From Pyropia yezoensis (Eukaryota > Rhodophyta > Bangiophyceae > Bangiales > Bangiaceae), in the NCBI GenBank assembly GCA_009829735.1, contig CM020618.1, positions 2,664,882 through 2,728,881 on the forward strand: a DNA stretch of 64,000 bases. Direction: 5' to 3'. Made by a program: the position numbers and the translations under genes. Positions 11,806-23,887 of this stretch are shown one piece after another. Numbering within the stretch: the first letter of the stretch is position 1; the number at the start of each line of letters is the position of its first letter. The notes below the pieces were generated by a model, which was not told where the DNA came from, did not search any database, and saw only the letters and a list, made by a program, of their open reading frames with translations.

Positions 11806-12993
11806 CGCTTTTGTCAACTTACTTTAGCAGCGCCCCCCGCGCGGGGACGGGGTGCTGTACGGGCTCCGCGGCGGTCTGCTCGCGGGGGCGCGGCAGGGAG
11901 CGGGGGGGGTGGAGGGTGGGCGTGGCACCTGCGCGTGCTCCAAGGGCGATGGGGAAAAGTGGGGGGGGGGGGGGGGGATGGATGGGTGGGGGAAACACTG
12001 CAGAGGGGGGGGGAGAGAGATGCTGCACAGCAAACGCGATGGATAGTTGGGTGGGGGACACGGGTCTGGAGGACACACCGCCGTGGGGATGGGACACGCC
12101 GAGCGGCCTGGGCGCGTGCAGGGCACAGAAAAACAACAGCGCGGGGCGCAGATATCAACCGTGGACGCGAGTCCACCGACGGCCGTGGACCCGTTGGGCC
12201 GCAGCTACTACTGGCGTGCAGTGTCGTCGATGCGTCTTTACGAGCGACGAGAAGGCGTGCGCCAAGCTGTCACCCCAGCAGCGCCGGCGCCGGCGTATTC
12301 TACAGCAAAGGACGGCGGCGGCGGTGGCGGCGGCGGCGCCGCCGCCGCCGGGAGGCTGTGGTGCATTGTCGTGGCGGGTGCGGGCGCTGCCACCGCCAGT
12401 GTGGCGTGGGCCATTGCGGTAAATACAGCAGCAGCCGCCGCCAGGCCACGACCACGAGCGGCGTGTTGGCGGTGACGCCGCGGAGGCCACTGCCCGTACA
12501 CGCGCTGCCGTCCTGGGAAGAGACTCGCCAGGACAAATGCAAGCGTCCGTAGGTGGCACAACACCCAACGCTGTGGGGCGGCCGTCCAAGAGAGAGGGTC
12601 GCGGGCACGCAAAGTTGTGGCCTGCCACGTTGTGTTGAAGACCACACCGCCAATGCCCGGCACCCTCACCCCACGCACCGCCCGGACGAGGATGATCATC
12701 ATCCGATGATGGCACCCCGGCCAAGGCAGACAACCGCGACGACCCGACCAGCGCCGCTACAACCGGGCCGTCGCGGCCGCTGCCACGCCCGTCAGCGACG
12801 GCGTCCACCGCCCTCTGAGGTGGCCGCTCACACACAGTTCCCACGCACGTCCTGCCAGTGCTCCCACGCCAAAAAAACGTCTCCCTCAGTACAAACACGG
12901 CGCGTAAAGAGGCATCAGTGGCCGCACCCGGGGCGCTCCGGCGGCGTCAGGAACGACAGTGGGCGTGGTGGCCCTAAAGGTGGCGCCGGGAAC
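11806..12993. other. Intergenic, nothing recognised
   Basis: 1.2 kb with a G tract near 11,961 and GGC-rich tracts near 12,310. ORFs on both strands are Ala/Arg/Pro-rich. One minus-strand frame (12,238-12,702) has a hydrophobic alanine stretch but no domain I can name. Confidence 0.35.
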
Positions 12994-13477
12994 TCAGGGG
13001 GCGGGGCGCGTCTCCTCGGCACCCTCAGCGGTCGTTCCATCAGGCCCTGGTGGCAAACCCGTCGCGGCCTCCACCGCGGGCAGCCGCTGCAAACGGGACC
13101 CTCATCCAATGCAGGTACAAGACACAAACGAGCGGAGCGTGAGCGTCAGCCCCTCCTCCGCTAGGGAAAAAAAAAAAAGAAAAGAGAAAAAAAATTGCGG
13201 CAGGGGCGCCGCCACTGGTCACCCGCGGAGAAAAGAAGGGAGAAGAGAGAAAGCGACACGGCGCACCAGGCGGGAAGAGACTGGCGGGTAGACCCGTCGC
13301 CCCCCCCCCAACGCGGCGGCAAACAGAACAACGTACCAAGTCGGGCTGGGCAACCGCGTGGACGACCGCCCCGCCGAGCAGCATGGAGCCCAGGCCGGCG
13401 GCGTAGAGCACGAGGTACCCTCGGATGCCGAGGCGCGCGCGGCGCAACGGCTGGCTGGTGGCCGGCGGCAGCCGCAT
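12994..13477 (-). CDS. Brawnin/UQCC6-like mitochondrial microprotein (DUF4516 type), two exons
   Basis: Probable assembly factor of respiratory complex III. The model is complement(join(12994..13086, 13337..13477)), giving 77 residues; human UQCC6 has 71. Exon 1 encodes one transmembrane helix in the pattern YLVLYAAGLGSMLLGGAVVH, followed by a short polar turn and PDL. Brawnin has the same order, with a helix ending EVVH, then YYRPDL and a Pro-containing tail. The donor is GTACGT, as in most introns here. Exon 2 starts RLPAVEAA and ends in a Pro-rich tail. The frame is kept and the stop is TGA. The basic N-terminus before the helix fits import into the inner membrane. The match rests on a short segment, so it is likely but not certain. 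TENA/THI-4 lies divergently upstream. Confidence 0.55.
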
Positions 13478-13831
13478 GGTGGAACCCACAGCCCCCTCTC
13501 GAGCTGGGCGGGCAGTTGCGCGACGGAGGTGACGACGCACACGCCGCCGCCACCACCCGAGCTGCTGCGTATGTGCACGAGTCAGTTCGTCAAGCTGTTG
13601 GGTCAAGTCCACTGATCCTCCCACTTGGGTACGTTCCACTGACCTTACCCAAAAGTCGCCTGGCCAACTCCTCAAGCTCCTTTCACCCCGGTCCCCCTCG
13701 TATTCTGCAGATGCCCTCGTAGCACACGCCCGGTTGTTGCTGAGGCATCTCGTCCCCTGCGGTGCCCAACAGCCAAAAACGTGGCTCGCCTTGTTCCCTT
13801 GACTCGTAACCTAGGCTGCGCTGCTGCCGCC
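13478..13831. promoter_or_regulatory. Divergent promoter region, microprotein / TENA gene
   Basis: 354 bp lie between the two divergent start codons, so both promoters should be here. No clear core element is seen. Confidence 0.35.
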
Positions 13832-15087
13832 ATGGCCGCGCCCTCCCCCACCCCTCTCAGCTCCACCGCCGACGGGGACGGCCCGCTGAGCGCCCGCCTG
13901 TGGCGGGAGGCGGCGCCCGTCGTGGCGGCGCTCGGCCGTCACCCCTTCCTGGTCGCCCTTGCAGACGGCACCCTGCCGCGAGAGCGGTTTGCGTAGGTTG
14001 GCCGCGCCTGTCGTTCTCTTTGCTGTTTCCTCGAATGCGGGCGCCACCCGGGTGGCGTGGGGATTGGAGGGGGGGGGGTGGTGCGGCAGACACAGGGAGG
14101 GAGGAGGCACCTCATCCACCGTTCTCTTGTTATGGGCGTGGCGGTAACCCGCGGCAGTCTACAGCCGCGACCACCCCCGTACAAGCGCGGAACGAAGCCT
14201 AACTCCTGGTCGCCCTTACTGTGGCAGCCCCTCTTGTCCGTGGATTTGTGGCTCCCGCTTCTCCGTGGCTGTGTGGCTCCCGCGCCGAGGGCGCCGCCCC
14301 CACCACCGTCCGTGTGGACCCCCCCTGCCCGCTTCCCCTGCTTCCCGCGTCCGGGCCATGCAGCGCCTTTACCGCGCAGGACACCCACTTCCTCGCCGCC
14401 TACGCGGTGGCCTACCGCTCCCTCGCGTCCGCGCCGTCGGCACCCGCCGCCACCCGCGACCGCCTCACCCGCCTGGCGGCCGACGCGGACGCGGAGCGGG
14501 CGGCGCTGCCGCCGCCGTCGCCGCCCGGCCGCCCGCCGCCGCCGCCGTCGCCTGCAACGGGCGCGTACACGCAGTTTTTGGCGGCCGCCACTGGCGGCCA
14601 GTCCGCCCCCCCCCCCGCCCGCGCGCACGGGGCCGGCGACCACGATGGGGGCTCAGCCGGCGGGGGGGCGGGCGGAGGAGAGCAGGCGGGGGGGTCTGCC
14701 GCCGCCACCGCCCCGCCCCCCCGGCCGCTGGCTTGCGCCGTCGTGCCCCCCGCGGCGGCGGCGGTGGCCGCCCTCGTCCCGTGCATGCGGCTGTACGCGC
14801 ACCTGGGGGGGACGCTGGTGGCTGCCGCCGGGGAGGGCGGGCCGGGTGGCGGCGTTGCCGCCTATGCAACCTGGTTGGCCGTCTACGCGGGTGCCCCGTT
14901 TGCGGCGGCCGCGGCAGAGGCAGAGGCCGCGCTGGACGAGTGGGTGACTGCCGCGGGGGGGGGGGCGGAGCTGGAAGCAGCGGCGGCCGCCCTGTACGGG
15001 CGGGCGGTGGAGCTGGAGGTGGCCTTTTTTGACGAGGCCTGGGGGGGAGGGGGTGGGGGGGGGGTGCCTGGCCTGCCCCCATGCTGA
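13832..15087 (+). CDS. TENA/THI-4 family protein (thiaminase II-like), two exons
   Basis: Likely salvages thiamine breakdown products by hydrolysing aminopyrimidines. The model is join(13832..13992, 14364..15087), giving 294 residues against the family's usual 220-250. The excess comes from low-complexity insertions. Family landmarks in order are HPFLVALADGTLPRERF, then across the intron AFTAQDTHFLAAYAVAYRSLA (about residues 37-75), VPCMRLYAHLG with the PCxxxY motif that carries the catalytic Cys in TenA_C proteins, and ELEVAFFDEAW near the C-terminus where TenA has a conserved acidic residue. The donor is GTAGGT and the acceptor is GCAG before CGCC. A Pro/Gly/Ala-rich insert (about residues 135-195) interrupts the helical bundle between the second and third landmarks. 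Confidence 0.82.
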
Positions 15088-16181
15088 ACCGCTCGTTCCT
15101 GTATGAGCGCCGCGGGACCACCGCTGACGCGCCTTCTTTCCGCGACGGCTTGCGTGTCGCCCTTCCACTCCCAACGGACTAAAGGGGTTGGCGGCCCCCC
15201 CGGCGCCCACAGCTCGCTGTCATTCCCAGCTGCGGCAGCGGCGTTGACGGCTGGCGGTCAACCCGGATGGGCGGGCGCTGGGGCCCCGTACCTCCCCTCA
15301 CCACCGCCTCTGCCCAGGCATTGCGGCAGCCTCCGTCACGATGGTCTGGTGCGCGGGGGGGGGGTTCCACCATTGGCCGTCGGCCGCCACGCCCCGGGCG
15401 CTGCTTGCCGGGGCTGCCGGGGCTGCCGCTTGCGGCTGTACGCTTCACACCCGGGCGGGGTGGGGCGGCGGCGCCCGCCGGGCGGCCCGGCGGCTCGCTT
15501 GGGGCGGTCGCCCAGACACCCGCGTGAACGGCGCACGTGCCAAGGCCGTGGTCGCACGCTTGCATCCATGGGGCGTCTCGACGCTGGCGGTGAGCGTGGC
15601 AGACGTGGAGACGGACGTGGGAGAGAAGAAAGAGAAAAAAAAAAATTCAGCCCCCCCCCCTGAGTCGTCGTACGAGGCACTGCCCTGCCAGCGCGACGCA
15701 TTGACTGACGTGCCAAGACTCTGCCACCACAGTCGAACCCGAAGCCAATGTGTTTGGGAGCAGCTACTGCGCGTCACAGACGTGACTTGACACCAGACGA
15801 GGACGGACTGCACATGAGCAGCACCACAGGTGCCAAACACGTCCCGGTTGCAGTGCCAAGTTCCGGCAGACAAAGGTCGACCACAATACAGGCCACACAC
15901 AATGGATTGCGATACATGAGGAAACAGCCGAGAAGCGGACCACAGCGTTGTGGGCCCGTCAGCGGGCCGGAGAACGAGTACACAATGATCAAAGACACAG
16001 GGGACAGCATGGTACGTCGATCACAAAAGAGACCAAGTGAACCCACCCGAGAAGCACGTCACACAAAGGACAAGGAAGACCCTCCATCGCGCCTACAGAC
16101 AAAACAAAAAAAAGGGTAACAGCGACATGACCACGGAACCCCTAACCTACCCAAAGAAAACAGGGAACAGCAGCAAGCCAC
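15088..16181. other. Intergenic, nothing recognised
   Basis: About 1.1 kb lies between the TENA gene and the 3' end of aspartate aminotransferase 2. The left half is GC-rich with unassigned ORFs. The right half (15,640-16,180) is less GC-rich and has poly-A and poly-C tracts. Confidence 0.4.
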
Positions 16182-18042
16182 TTACTCCTGCTTGACCACG
16201 GTTTCCACGGCGTCCTTCATCGCGTCTGCCACCCGCTGCACCGTCGACGTGGTCAGCCCCGCCATACTGATCCGCCCGTTGCTCGTCATGTAGATGTGGT
16301 GCTTGTTCCGCAGGTGCGCCACCTGCTGGGCAGACAGGCCAGTGTAGGAGAACATGCCAATCTGGTTGACAATCCGCGACCAGTCCCCCGGCGTGCCGTT
16401 GGAGTCCAGCGCGGCCTTGAGCGCCGTCCGCATGTCCCCAATGCGGCCGGCCATGCCCGCCAGCTCCTTCTTCCACTCGGCATAGTTGGCCTCGTCGCCC
16501 AGGACCCCCACCGCGATGCGCGCGCCGTGCGCGGGGGGGGACGAGTACATTGGCCGCACCACCGCCTTGAGCTGCGACCGCACCGCCTTGGCCGCGGTGG
16601 CCACGTCGGGGGTGCCCTCCGCGAGCACCACCGACAGCGCCCCAATGCGCTGGCCATAGAGGCCCATGTTCTTGGCAAATGACTGGGACAGCACCATGTC
16701 AATGCCCGCGTCGGCAAACAGCCGCACAGAAGCGGCGTCCGCGTCGAGGTCGCCCGACGCAAAGCCCTGGTACGCATTGTCAAAAAACGGGATGAGCCGC
16801 CGCGACTGCACCACCGCCAGGATGTCGGCCCACTGGGCGGGGCTCGGGTCCGCGCCCGTCGGATTGTGGGCGCAGCCGTGGAGGACAATGACGGACCCCG
16901 CGGGGGCGTCCGATAGGTCTGCGAGCATGCTCGGAAGGTCCACCCCCCCGCTCACCGCATCCAGGTAGCGGTACGTGCGGGCGGCGCCGAGGCCCGCGTC
17001 GGGAACAATGTTGCGGTGGTTGGACCAGGTGGGCGTGGGGATGTACACGGCGGGCGGCGAACCCGACGTGCGCAGGAAACGGCCGAGGAAGGTGATGCCC
17101 ACCCGCAGAGCACCCGTTCCCTGTGACAAGACAGCATACATGAATCGGTATACAGGTAAAGGACATCGAGAAATAGTACGGGGCGGCAGGGGGGGGGGGG
17201 GGGACGGGGGGAAGGAACAAGGACGGTTAGTTCTGGACTGCAGGGCTCAGTCGCCCTGGGCGGCTGTACACAACAGTGTCTACACATGAGCACAACTAGC
17301 AGGCCAGTACTCCACACACACCACCTGCACCAACCAGCACCACCCACACAAAACGCACCGACAGAGCTTGGATGGTGACGACGCGGCCATCCTTCATAGC
17401 CTTACTATCCTTGCCAAGGATAAGCTCGGCGCTCAACTTTTGAAAGGCAGGCAGGCCATCGATAGGCAGGTACTCGTGGTTGGTGGCGGGATCCGCAGCC
17501 TGCGTACGACCATCAGGTGCAAGGGGGGGGGGAGGAGGGGGGGAAAAGGGAACGAGCAATGGTGGCACGCCAAAAACAACGCGGTCAGTTGCAAGCTCAG
17601 CAAAAGAAAAAAAAAGAGAGCCCCACGAGGATGTAGGCCAGGCCGTCCTAACCGGCTGGCCTTGCTCGCTGCTGACAACCGCCGCGCAGCCAGACTGGGG
17701 CAAAAGCAGATGAGCCAGGATGGCGGCGCAGTACGCCTCGCCCGCCAGCCCCCCCCCCCCCCTCCTCTTCCGTCCTCGAACCACGCCCGACGACCAAAAG
17801 GGAAACGAAGCAATGAGAAAACATGAGAAACGTACCAGCTGCTGCTCCACGCGCTTGACCACCGGTAGCACGTACGGCTTGCCCTCATCTGTGCGGAACG
17901 CACCGACGCCCAGGCTAATCTTGTTTGGTGCCTCGTCCGCCAGGAAGGCCGAGTTGAGGCCCAGGATGGGGTCCGCGGGCGCCTCGGGCACATCCGCAAA
18001 GACGCTCGTCGCCTTGGCCGGCGCCACCGCCGTGGTGGCCAT
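16182..18042 (-). CDS. Aspartate aminotransferase, copy 2 (three exons)
   Basis: Same reaction as copy 1. The model is complement(join(16182..17120, 17359..17499, 17836..18042)), giving 428 residues. It carries [25 protein letters not shown], the Schiff-base lysine in [14 protein letters not shown], and NGRISMAGL near the C-terminus. Introns fall after VEQQL and after IQALS, the same places and phases as in copy 1, so the two arose by duplication after these introns existed. Donors are GTACGT and GTGCGT. The N-terminus [18 protein letters not shown] is shorter and unrelated to that of copy 1, which suggests different cellular locations (inference). By eye, third-position G/C is higher than in copy 1. 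Confidence 0.94.
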
Positions 18043-19363
18043 GGTCAACAGGGAGAGGGCAGGTGAGGAGCGGGGGGCGGAGGGTGGGCAACAGCAGCTT
18101 CGACCGGTCAGCTGCCGGGGCACTGAGGCGGGGCGGGTCGTCTGTAGATGGAGGAAAGCAAGGGAGTGGGTGCGTCGCCTGCACAGCGGTGGAGGAGGGG
18201 AAGAGGTTGGGCGTTCGTCGGCACAGCGAGGGAGCACGTGGGACTGACCGTGGTGGGCAGGGCGGTGTCAAGTCTGGATTCCAGAACGTGCACGCCCCTC
18301 CCCCTCTCACCCGGCACCCGCGTGTGCGATGCGGGGCGGGACACGCCACCGCCTTGGCCGACAACGGCTCCACCCCATTGGCCAAGGCGCGCATTGCGAC
18401 GTCGCGCAGCCAACCAGGGGTTTCCATATCCGTCCCGCCCGGCGGACTACAGTACGGACCCGGCGTGTATCCCACAAGGCATGATGATCCTGGAGAGCAT
18501 CGGGTTGAAGCCTTCACAGCCGCGACCCGACCCGCGCACGCGCCCAGCGACCCAAAGCCGCACGACCGCGCTGACGCCCCGGCCGAAGGCCGGGGCGTAA
18601 AAAAAAAAATGAGCCCACGCGCGGTAGCTCCCCCACGCGCGGTAGCTCCCTCAGCCAGAACGGGGCGCTTGTGCAGCGGCCCTCCCCTGTCGCTGCGCCC
18701 ACCAACGCACCCCCCTTCCCCTCCCACTGCGGCGGCAGTCTCCGGCCATCAACGACGGCGATGGTCGCCTCGGCCGTGGCGTCGGCGGCGGACACGACAG
18801 TCACAGCGACGGCGGCCATGGCAGTTGGCACAGCGGTCAACCCACCCCCAGCCAGGCCTTTTTCCATCGCAAGGCGGTGGTAATAGGAGGGGGGGCGGAA
18901 CACTCTGAGAGGGGGGGCAAGTGGGTCAGTGTCCCGAGCGACTGCCCGGCTTGGCCCTGGCGGGGGTGCCCCCCCGCGGCCATGGGGAGCGGTGAGCCTC
19001 CCCCCTCGCCCGCGGGCGGGCGGACGGGCCTTTCAGGCGTTGCCCTCCCGCCGTGTGGGTGACGCTGCCACGGCGGTAGCGGCGGTGGCCGCGCCGCGCC
19101 CGCTGTGGCAGCAGCCGCAGCGTTGATGACAATGGTGGTAGGGGTGGTTTTTGAGTCCGCCATAGCGGCAGTGACGGCCATGTCGCGGCGGGACGCAGCG
19201 GTCTTCACAAAATGCTCCCTATACACTTTGACATGGAGCATTCACACTGTGCACTTCATCGTCACCAAGCGCGCCAACATCGTCTTTGGCGCGACGACGA
19301 GCAGGATTCCTCTAGCTGCGGCCCGCCCACGCTGCAGCAGCATGACAGATGGTCTCCAACTTT
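18043..19363. other. Intergenic, nothing recognised
   Basis: 1.3 kb upstream of aspartate aminotransferase 2 and downstream of the zinc-finger gene. Near 18,600-18,655 a poly-A tract is followed by two adjacent copies of CCACGCGCGGTAGCTCCC. Minus-strand frames at 18,514-19,241 have hydrophobic starts, but I cannot assign them. Confidence 0.35.
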
Positions 19364-19466
19364 TTATGACGCGCGGGTTCTCCCTCCGCCAGCGGGACGC
19401 CCGGGTCGCCGGCCCCGTGCCGCCGCGCCGGCCCCCCTCACCCCCCCTCCCTTCCCAATGAGCGAA

Positions 19467-19499
<33 letters not shown>

Positions 19500-21697
19500 A
19501 GTGGCGGCGACGGCGGCGGCGGCTGTGGCAGTGACGACGGCAGCGGCCGGGGAAAGTCCGGCTCCCGCACCAGCGCGCGGCCGACCCGAAAGTCGGTGGT
19601 GTTGACAAAGCCCGTGTTGATGCCGCGGTCGGCGAGTAGCGCCGCCACGCTGCCGGGCAGAGGGGTGAGCGGCTGTGTGACAGACGCCTCTTGGCCCTTG
19701 CGGGGGCGCCCCCGCCGGCGGGGAAGGAGGGGAGCGCCGGGGGTGGCGCCCGCCGCGCTGTCCGCGTCGGAGGCCGGTGCGGCCGCGTCCGGCGTCGTGC
19801 CAGCGGCGGCAGCTGCAGCAGCCGCCGCCGTCGCCTTGGCCCCCGCCCCCCGCCGTTTGCGCCGCGATTGGCGGACGATGGCGGCCCCTTCCCCGGGGAG
19901 GCGCTCCACCAGCTCGGGGTCTTGCGACGCCAGGTAGTCCTCCATCCCCACATGCGGGTCAGGCACCGGGGTGGGGACACCCAGCGACAACGCCGCTGTA
20001 CCACCGCCACCCGCCGTGGACGCAGCCGACATGGTGGGGCCACCGACCGGGGTCGCGGGGTGGGCCGCGTCCTCGCCCCCCCCCCCAGCTGCACCTCCCC
20101 CCTTGGGTGGTGCCTCAATGGTGCCGACGCCTGCACAGCGCACACAGCGCTCCCGGCGGAGCCCCCCGCACAGCGGACAATGGAACGTATCGCCCATCAC
20201 GTGCGTCGGCAGCACCGCCATGGATTGGTTGTGGGTGATGGAAAAGACGCGGGCGCCCGGCCGGCCGCCGAGGCGCACGAAACCCGCGCCCTTGCAGTAG
20301 CTGCACACCGCCATCCCCGTCCCGTCGCAGGGGGTGCACGTGCGCGCCGCGGCGGTGGCAGCAACGTACGGGCGAAGGTTTTCCAGGCCTCCCCGCGCGG
20401 GGCCCGCCGCGCCCGACGCCATTAGGTCACGGGCGTAGCGGAGCTTGTACCGCCACGTGGTGGACAGCCGTCGGCGGATGTGGTGGTCGGGGAGGGGCTG
20501 CCCTTCGGCGTCGACGAGGCTGTCGTCTTCAGAGGATTCTTTAGCGAAGGGCGAGGGGGCACTCGGCACGCCTCGCTTTGATGGCGGCGACGGGTCAGAA
20601 GGCGACGGCGGGCGGCCGACGGAGCGCGCCCGCCCGCCGACAGACGACGGGCGGCCACGGCCACGGCGGGGGCCGTCAGTGGTCCCCTTTGGGGTGAGGG
20701 GCGGCGCCGCCGCCGCCCACCCCGCGTCCATAACCGGCGAGTGGGGCGCCACGACGTCCGCACCAACGTCGCCCTCAAATATCACCTTTCCCACGTTGAA
20801 CGGGAACTCGTCGGCCGATGCGGGGAGATAGTCGGCCGAGCGCACGCGCGGGAGGGGGGGCGGCGGCTGGCCGTCCACTACCCTTGGCGCTGCCCGGACG
20901 CCATCGGCGGTGAGGAAGGGCGACAATCCCCCGGCAGCCGCCGGTGGCCACGCATCCTCCACCCACTCGTCGCCGTCATCGTCGTCGCTGCTGTCTCCGA
21001 GGTCCGCGCCCGAGGACCCCCCTCCGGTTTCGGGTCGGGCCTTCCGCCCCGCCGTCGCAGCCGCCGGCGGCGGCGGTCGCCGTGCTCGCCGCGCCCGCAC
21101 TGGCGGGGGCGCCCCTCCCCCCTCGGCCGCCCGTGACAGCGACGACGCCGTTGCCGTCGCGGCCGGTGCCGTCGCCGCGCGGCGTCGACCACCACTCGTG
21201 GCGGCAGCGGGCGTAGCGGCGGTCGCGGGCACTGCTGCTGCCGCCGCAGCCGCCCGGGCGGCCCGGCGGCTGGCACGGCGAGCCGTGGCCACGTCCAGTG
21301 ACGCCGGGGTGACCGGCGCGCTGGACCCGACGCCCGACGGGCCCTCTTGGGCAGCCGCCATGGATGGTGGGCCCCCCCCGATGGGCAGCCGACGGGGACG
21401 GCGATGTGGAGCCGAGGCGTGGCCGCTGCCGCTGGCGCTGCCGCCACCGCCACCGCCGTCGTGGCTGCCACCGCCGCCGCCACCGCCGCCGTCACCGTCA
21501 CGGCCGACGCGGACGCCAGACACCAGCCCGAGGGGCACGGCGGCCGCCATCTCATCGTGAACACTGTCCACAGGGAGGGGGCAAAGGGCCGGGCGGCCGA
21601 AATAACGTCCATGCACCACCGACGACAGCGAGCGTGGGGGGTTGAGTGGTGACGTACGGGGCAGGGGAACCGGGTACGGGGCGACAAAGCTGGCCAT
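19364..21697 (-). CDS. DnaJ-type zinc-finger protein without J domain, with AT-hook-like motifs
   Basis: 777 residues in one exon. The core is a DnaJ-like cysteine-rich region at about residues 450-527. It has four Cys pairs: CTPCDGTG, CSYCKGAG, CPLCGG and CVRCAGVG. Between pairs 2 and 3 lies an insert of about 35 residues containing FSITHNQSMAVLPTHVMGDTFH. No J domain (HPD) is present, so it resembles the stand-alone zinc-finger chaperones of plastids more than Hsp40. GRGRPSS and PRRRGRPRKGQ resemble AT-hooks and could instead be nuclear features. DSSDDDDGDEW is an acidic patch. Long Ala and Pro tracts fill the rest, and the C-terminal 60 residues look like low-complexity read-through. The true N- and C-termini are therefore uncertain. 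Confidence 0.6.
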
Positions 21698-22257
21698 CGT
21701 CTCCTATGCCGCAAAGCGTCGGTGCGGAGGGTGGCGAGCGGACAACAGGTGCGGGGAAGAGGTACAGCTCTGTGGGGTCCTCAACGCCGCAACGTCAAGC
21801 TCATGCGGCCGCCCTCCAGACAGGGACTGCTGCCCCGCGGGAAGACGGGCGTGTGGGCAGTGGAGGGCAGCACGTTCGGTGCGACGACACTGTGGCAGCT
21901 GCTCGAGGTTGAGGAGCAGCTGAGCTCTCGAGAAAAAACTGTGAATTCAAAAGTTCTGTTCGATCAGCACCGGAAAGTTGACACGTGTTACTCTCATGAC
22001 GCACGATAAAATCCGTAATTTCAAGGGACAAATAGGCTCTACACTAACGCGGCAGTCCAGGTTGTTCATGGTCGGTGCCAGCAGCACTTGGAGGTACGGT
22101 GCCGTCTCCCCCTGTTCGTAGCGGCGCGAGTTCGTCCGACGAGGTGTGCCCTGCTCTTGGTTCGCGGTACGCAAGGTGTCGGTGGTCAGGCTGTCTACCT
22201 CTTGTGTTTGGCGTGCTGCGCTAGCGAGTGTCGCCGGCTGTGCTGCGGTCGGTCGTC
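21698..22257. promoter_or_regulatory. Divergent intergenic region, zinc-finger gene / UEV gene
   Basis: 560 bp separate the two head-to-head starts. GC content falls toward the UEV side. No gene or clear core element is seen. Confidence 0.35.
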
Positions 22258-23887
22258 ATGGCCAAGAGTACGTTCGGTGGGGATCGCGCGGCGGGGGATC
22301 TTCTCGTTGGGGTGCCCTCTCTTTGGATCCGTAGGTCAGCATCTGTGGCCCTGCGGTAGTGGCTCCGTTTCTTATTTATCCATTAACCGAGTACCGGCAC
22401 TGGAGCTGCGGGCTGAGGGTGTGTGGCTACTGGGAGAGATGTATTATGGCAGCAATCCTCTGACGCACTCCTGTACTCTGGTCTATGCTCTTGTGGTCTT
22501 GTCTGGACCCTACTGTGTGCACTTTTTTCGGCTCCGGGCTTGTTTTTGCCCTCCGGTCGCCACTACCGTGCCGTTTGCCCATTTGGTCAAACCCTGCGTG
22601 CAGTGCCTCGGAACTTCCGGCTGCTCGAGGAGTTGGAGCGTGGTGAGCACGGGATTGGGGATGGTATGTTGTCCATCATGGCACTTGCGCTCTGTGCGGT
22701 TGCTTGCTCTGCAGTCGACCGTGTGGTCCTTGCCGTTAGCATTCCCCGCCGACGGGTGTGCCGCGGGTAAGTGATTGCGCACCCGCTGGCGTGTGTACCT
22801 CGTTTGGTTGCTGACTTTATGCGTGGTGTTCTCTTATCCTGTGGAGGAGTATGACGGTGTTCCTCTGCCACTACCTTGTATGTGCTCGTTGCTCTGTGTG
22901 GTGGTATGTACTAGGCTCTGTTTCGTACGGCTTGGCGGATGCCGATGATATCATGCTGACTCGGTGGAACGGGACCATCCTGGGTCCTATGAATGTGCGT
23001 GGTAGGGAGCGGCTTTGTCTTTCCACATCCCATGTCTCTTGCTGCAGCCGTGTGACACGGCTTAGCGGCTCGTCGTTTGAAGCTGTAGAGAAGCGGCCGA
23101 TTGGAGGCTTCGAAGAGGCTCGTGACTTGTAGCTACAAAGCGATGCTGCGAAGAGGCGTGGGACTTGAAGCTGTGAAGCGGCGTGTGTGTTGATGCCGGG
23201 AGGCGGCGTGTGTGTTGAAGCGAATTGCCGTTCACCTGGACACTGCATGGCTTTGCGCGATGGGCAAAGCGTACTGACTTTTTATGGGCTGGTCTGGCGT
23301 ATCCATTTACTTTTTCTTTTATGTGTGGCGTGTGTTTCATTTTGCGCACTGGTGCCCCTGCAGACGGTGTACGAGAACCGTATTTACACGTTGTCGCTGA
23401 CTTGTGGTGACTCCTACCCGCAAGCGCCGCCGTCCGTACGCTTTCTTACCCGCGTCAACCTGACTTCTGTACATAGGCATACTGGTATCGTACGTTGTGC
23501 TCATTTTATTCTCTGTTGGTTGCACTGTAGGTACCAAGAGCGTTCCTCACTGTCGGCGAAAGTAGAAGATGTTTCGTTTTCACGTTAGGGCTTGGGTACT
23601 GACCTACGCCTTTGCACTGTCCGTTGGGGTGCTTTGGTGCTTGTGTGTTCTCATGGTCGTCTTTTGCCTCTCGGGTGCGTTCTGTGTATCCTGATTATGT
23701 CTCCCTCGGCTTTTTCTTTCACATTGGTGCACTCTCGTACATGCAGGTGGACGCGAGCCGCTGCGCGGTGCTGAAGAACTGGTCGCCGTCTTATGGCATT
23801 GAGACGCTACTCCTGGAGCTGCGCAAAGAGATGGCGTCTACTCATAACCGGCGGTCAGCCCAGCCGGCGGAAGGCTCCACCTACTGA
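22258..23887 (+). CDS. UEV1: Ubiquitin-conjugating enzyme E2 variant UEV1/MMS2, five exons
   Basis: Catalytically dead E2 partner of UBC13 that builds K63-linked ubiquitin chains in DNA-damage tolerance. The model is join(22258..22267, 22604..22663, 22915..22994, 23364..23489, 23747..23887), giving 138 residues against 145 in human UBE2V2. It reads PRNFRLLEELERGEHGIGDG, then VSYGLADADDIMLTRWNGTILGP, YENRIYTLSL, YPQAPPSVRFLTRVN, HTGIVDASRCAVLKNW, and ends HNRRSAQPAEGSTY. The active-site Cys of true E2s is absent: the sequence runs TGIVDASRC, where UEVs have no catalytic Cys-His-Pro context. Donors are GTACGT, GTATGT, GTGCGT and GTACGT. Exon 1 (MAK plus one base) is the least certain, since ten bases cannot be proved by homology. 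Confidence 0.9.
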
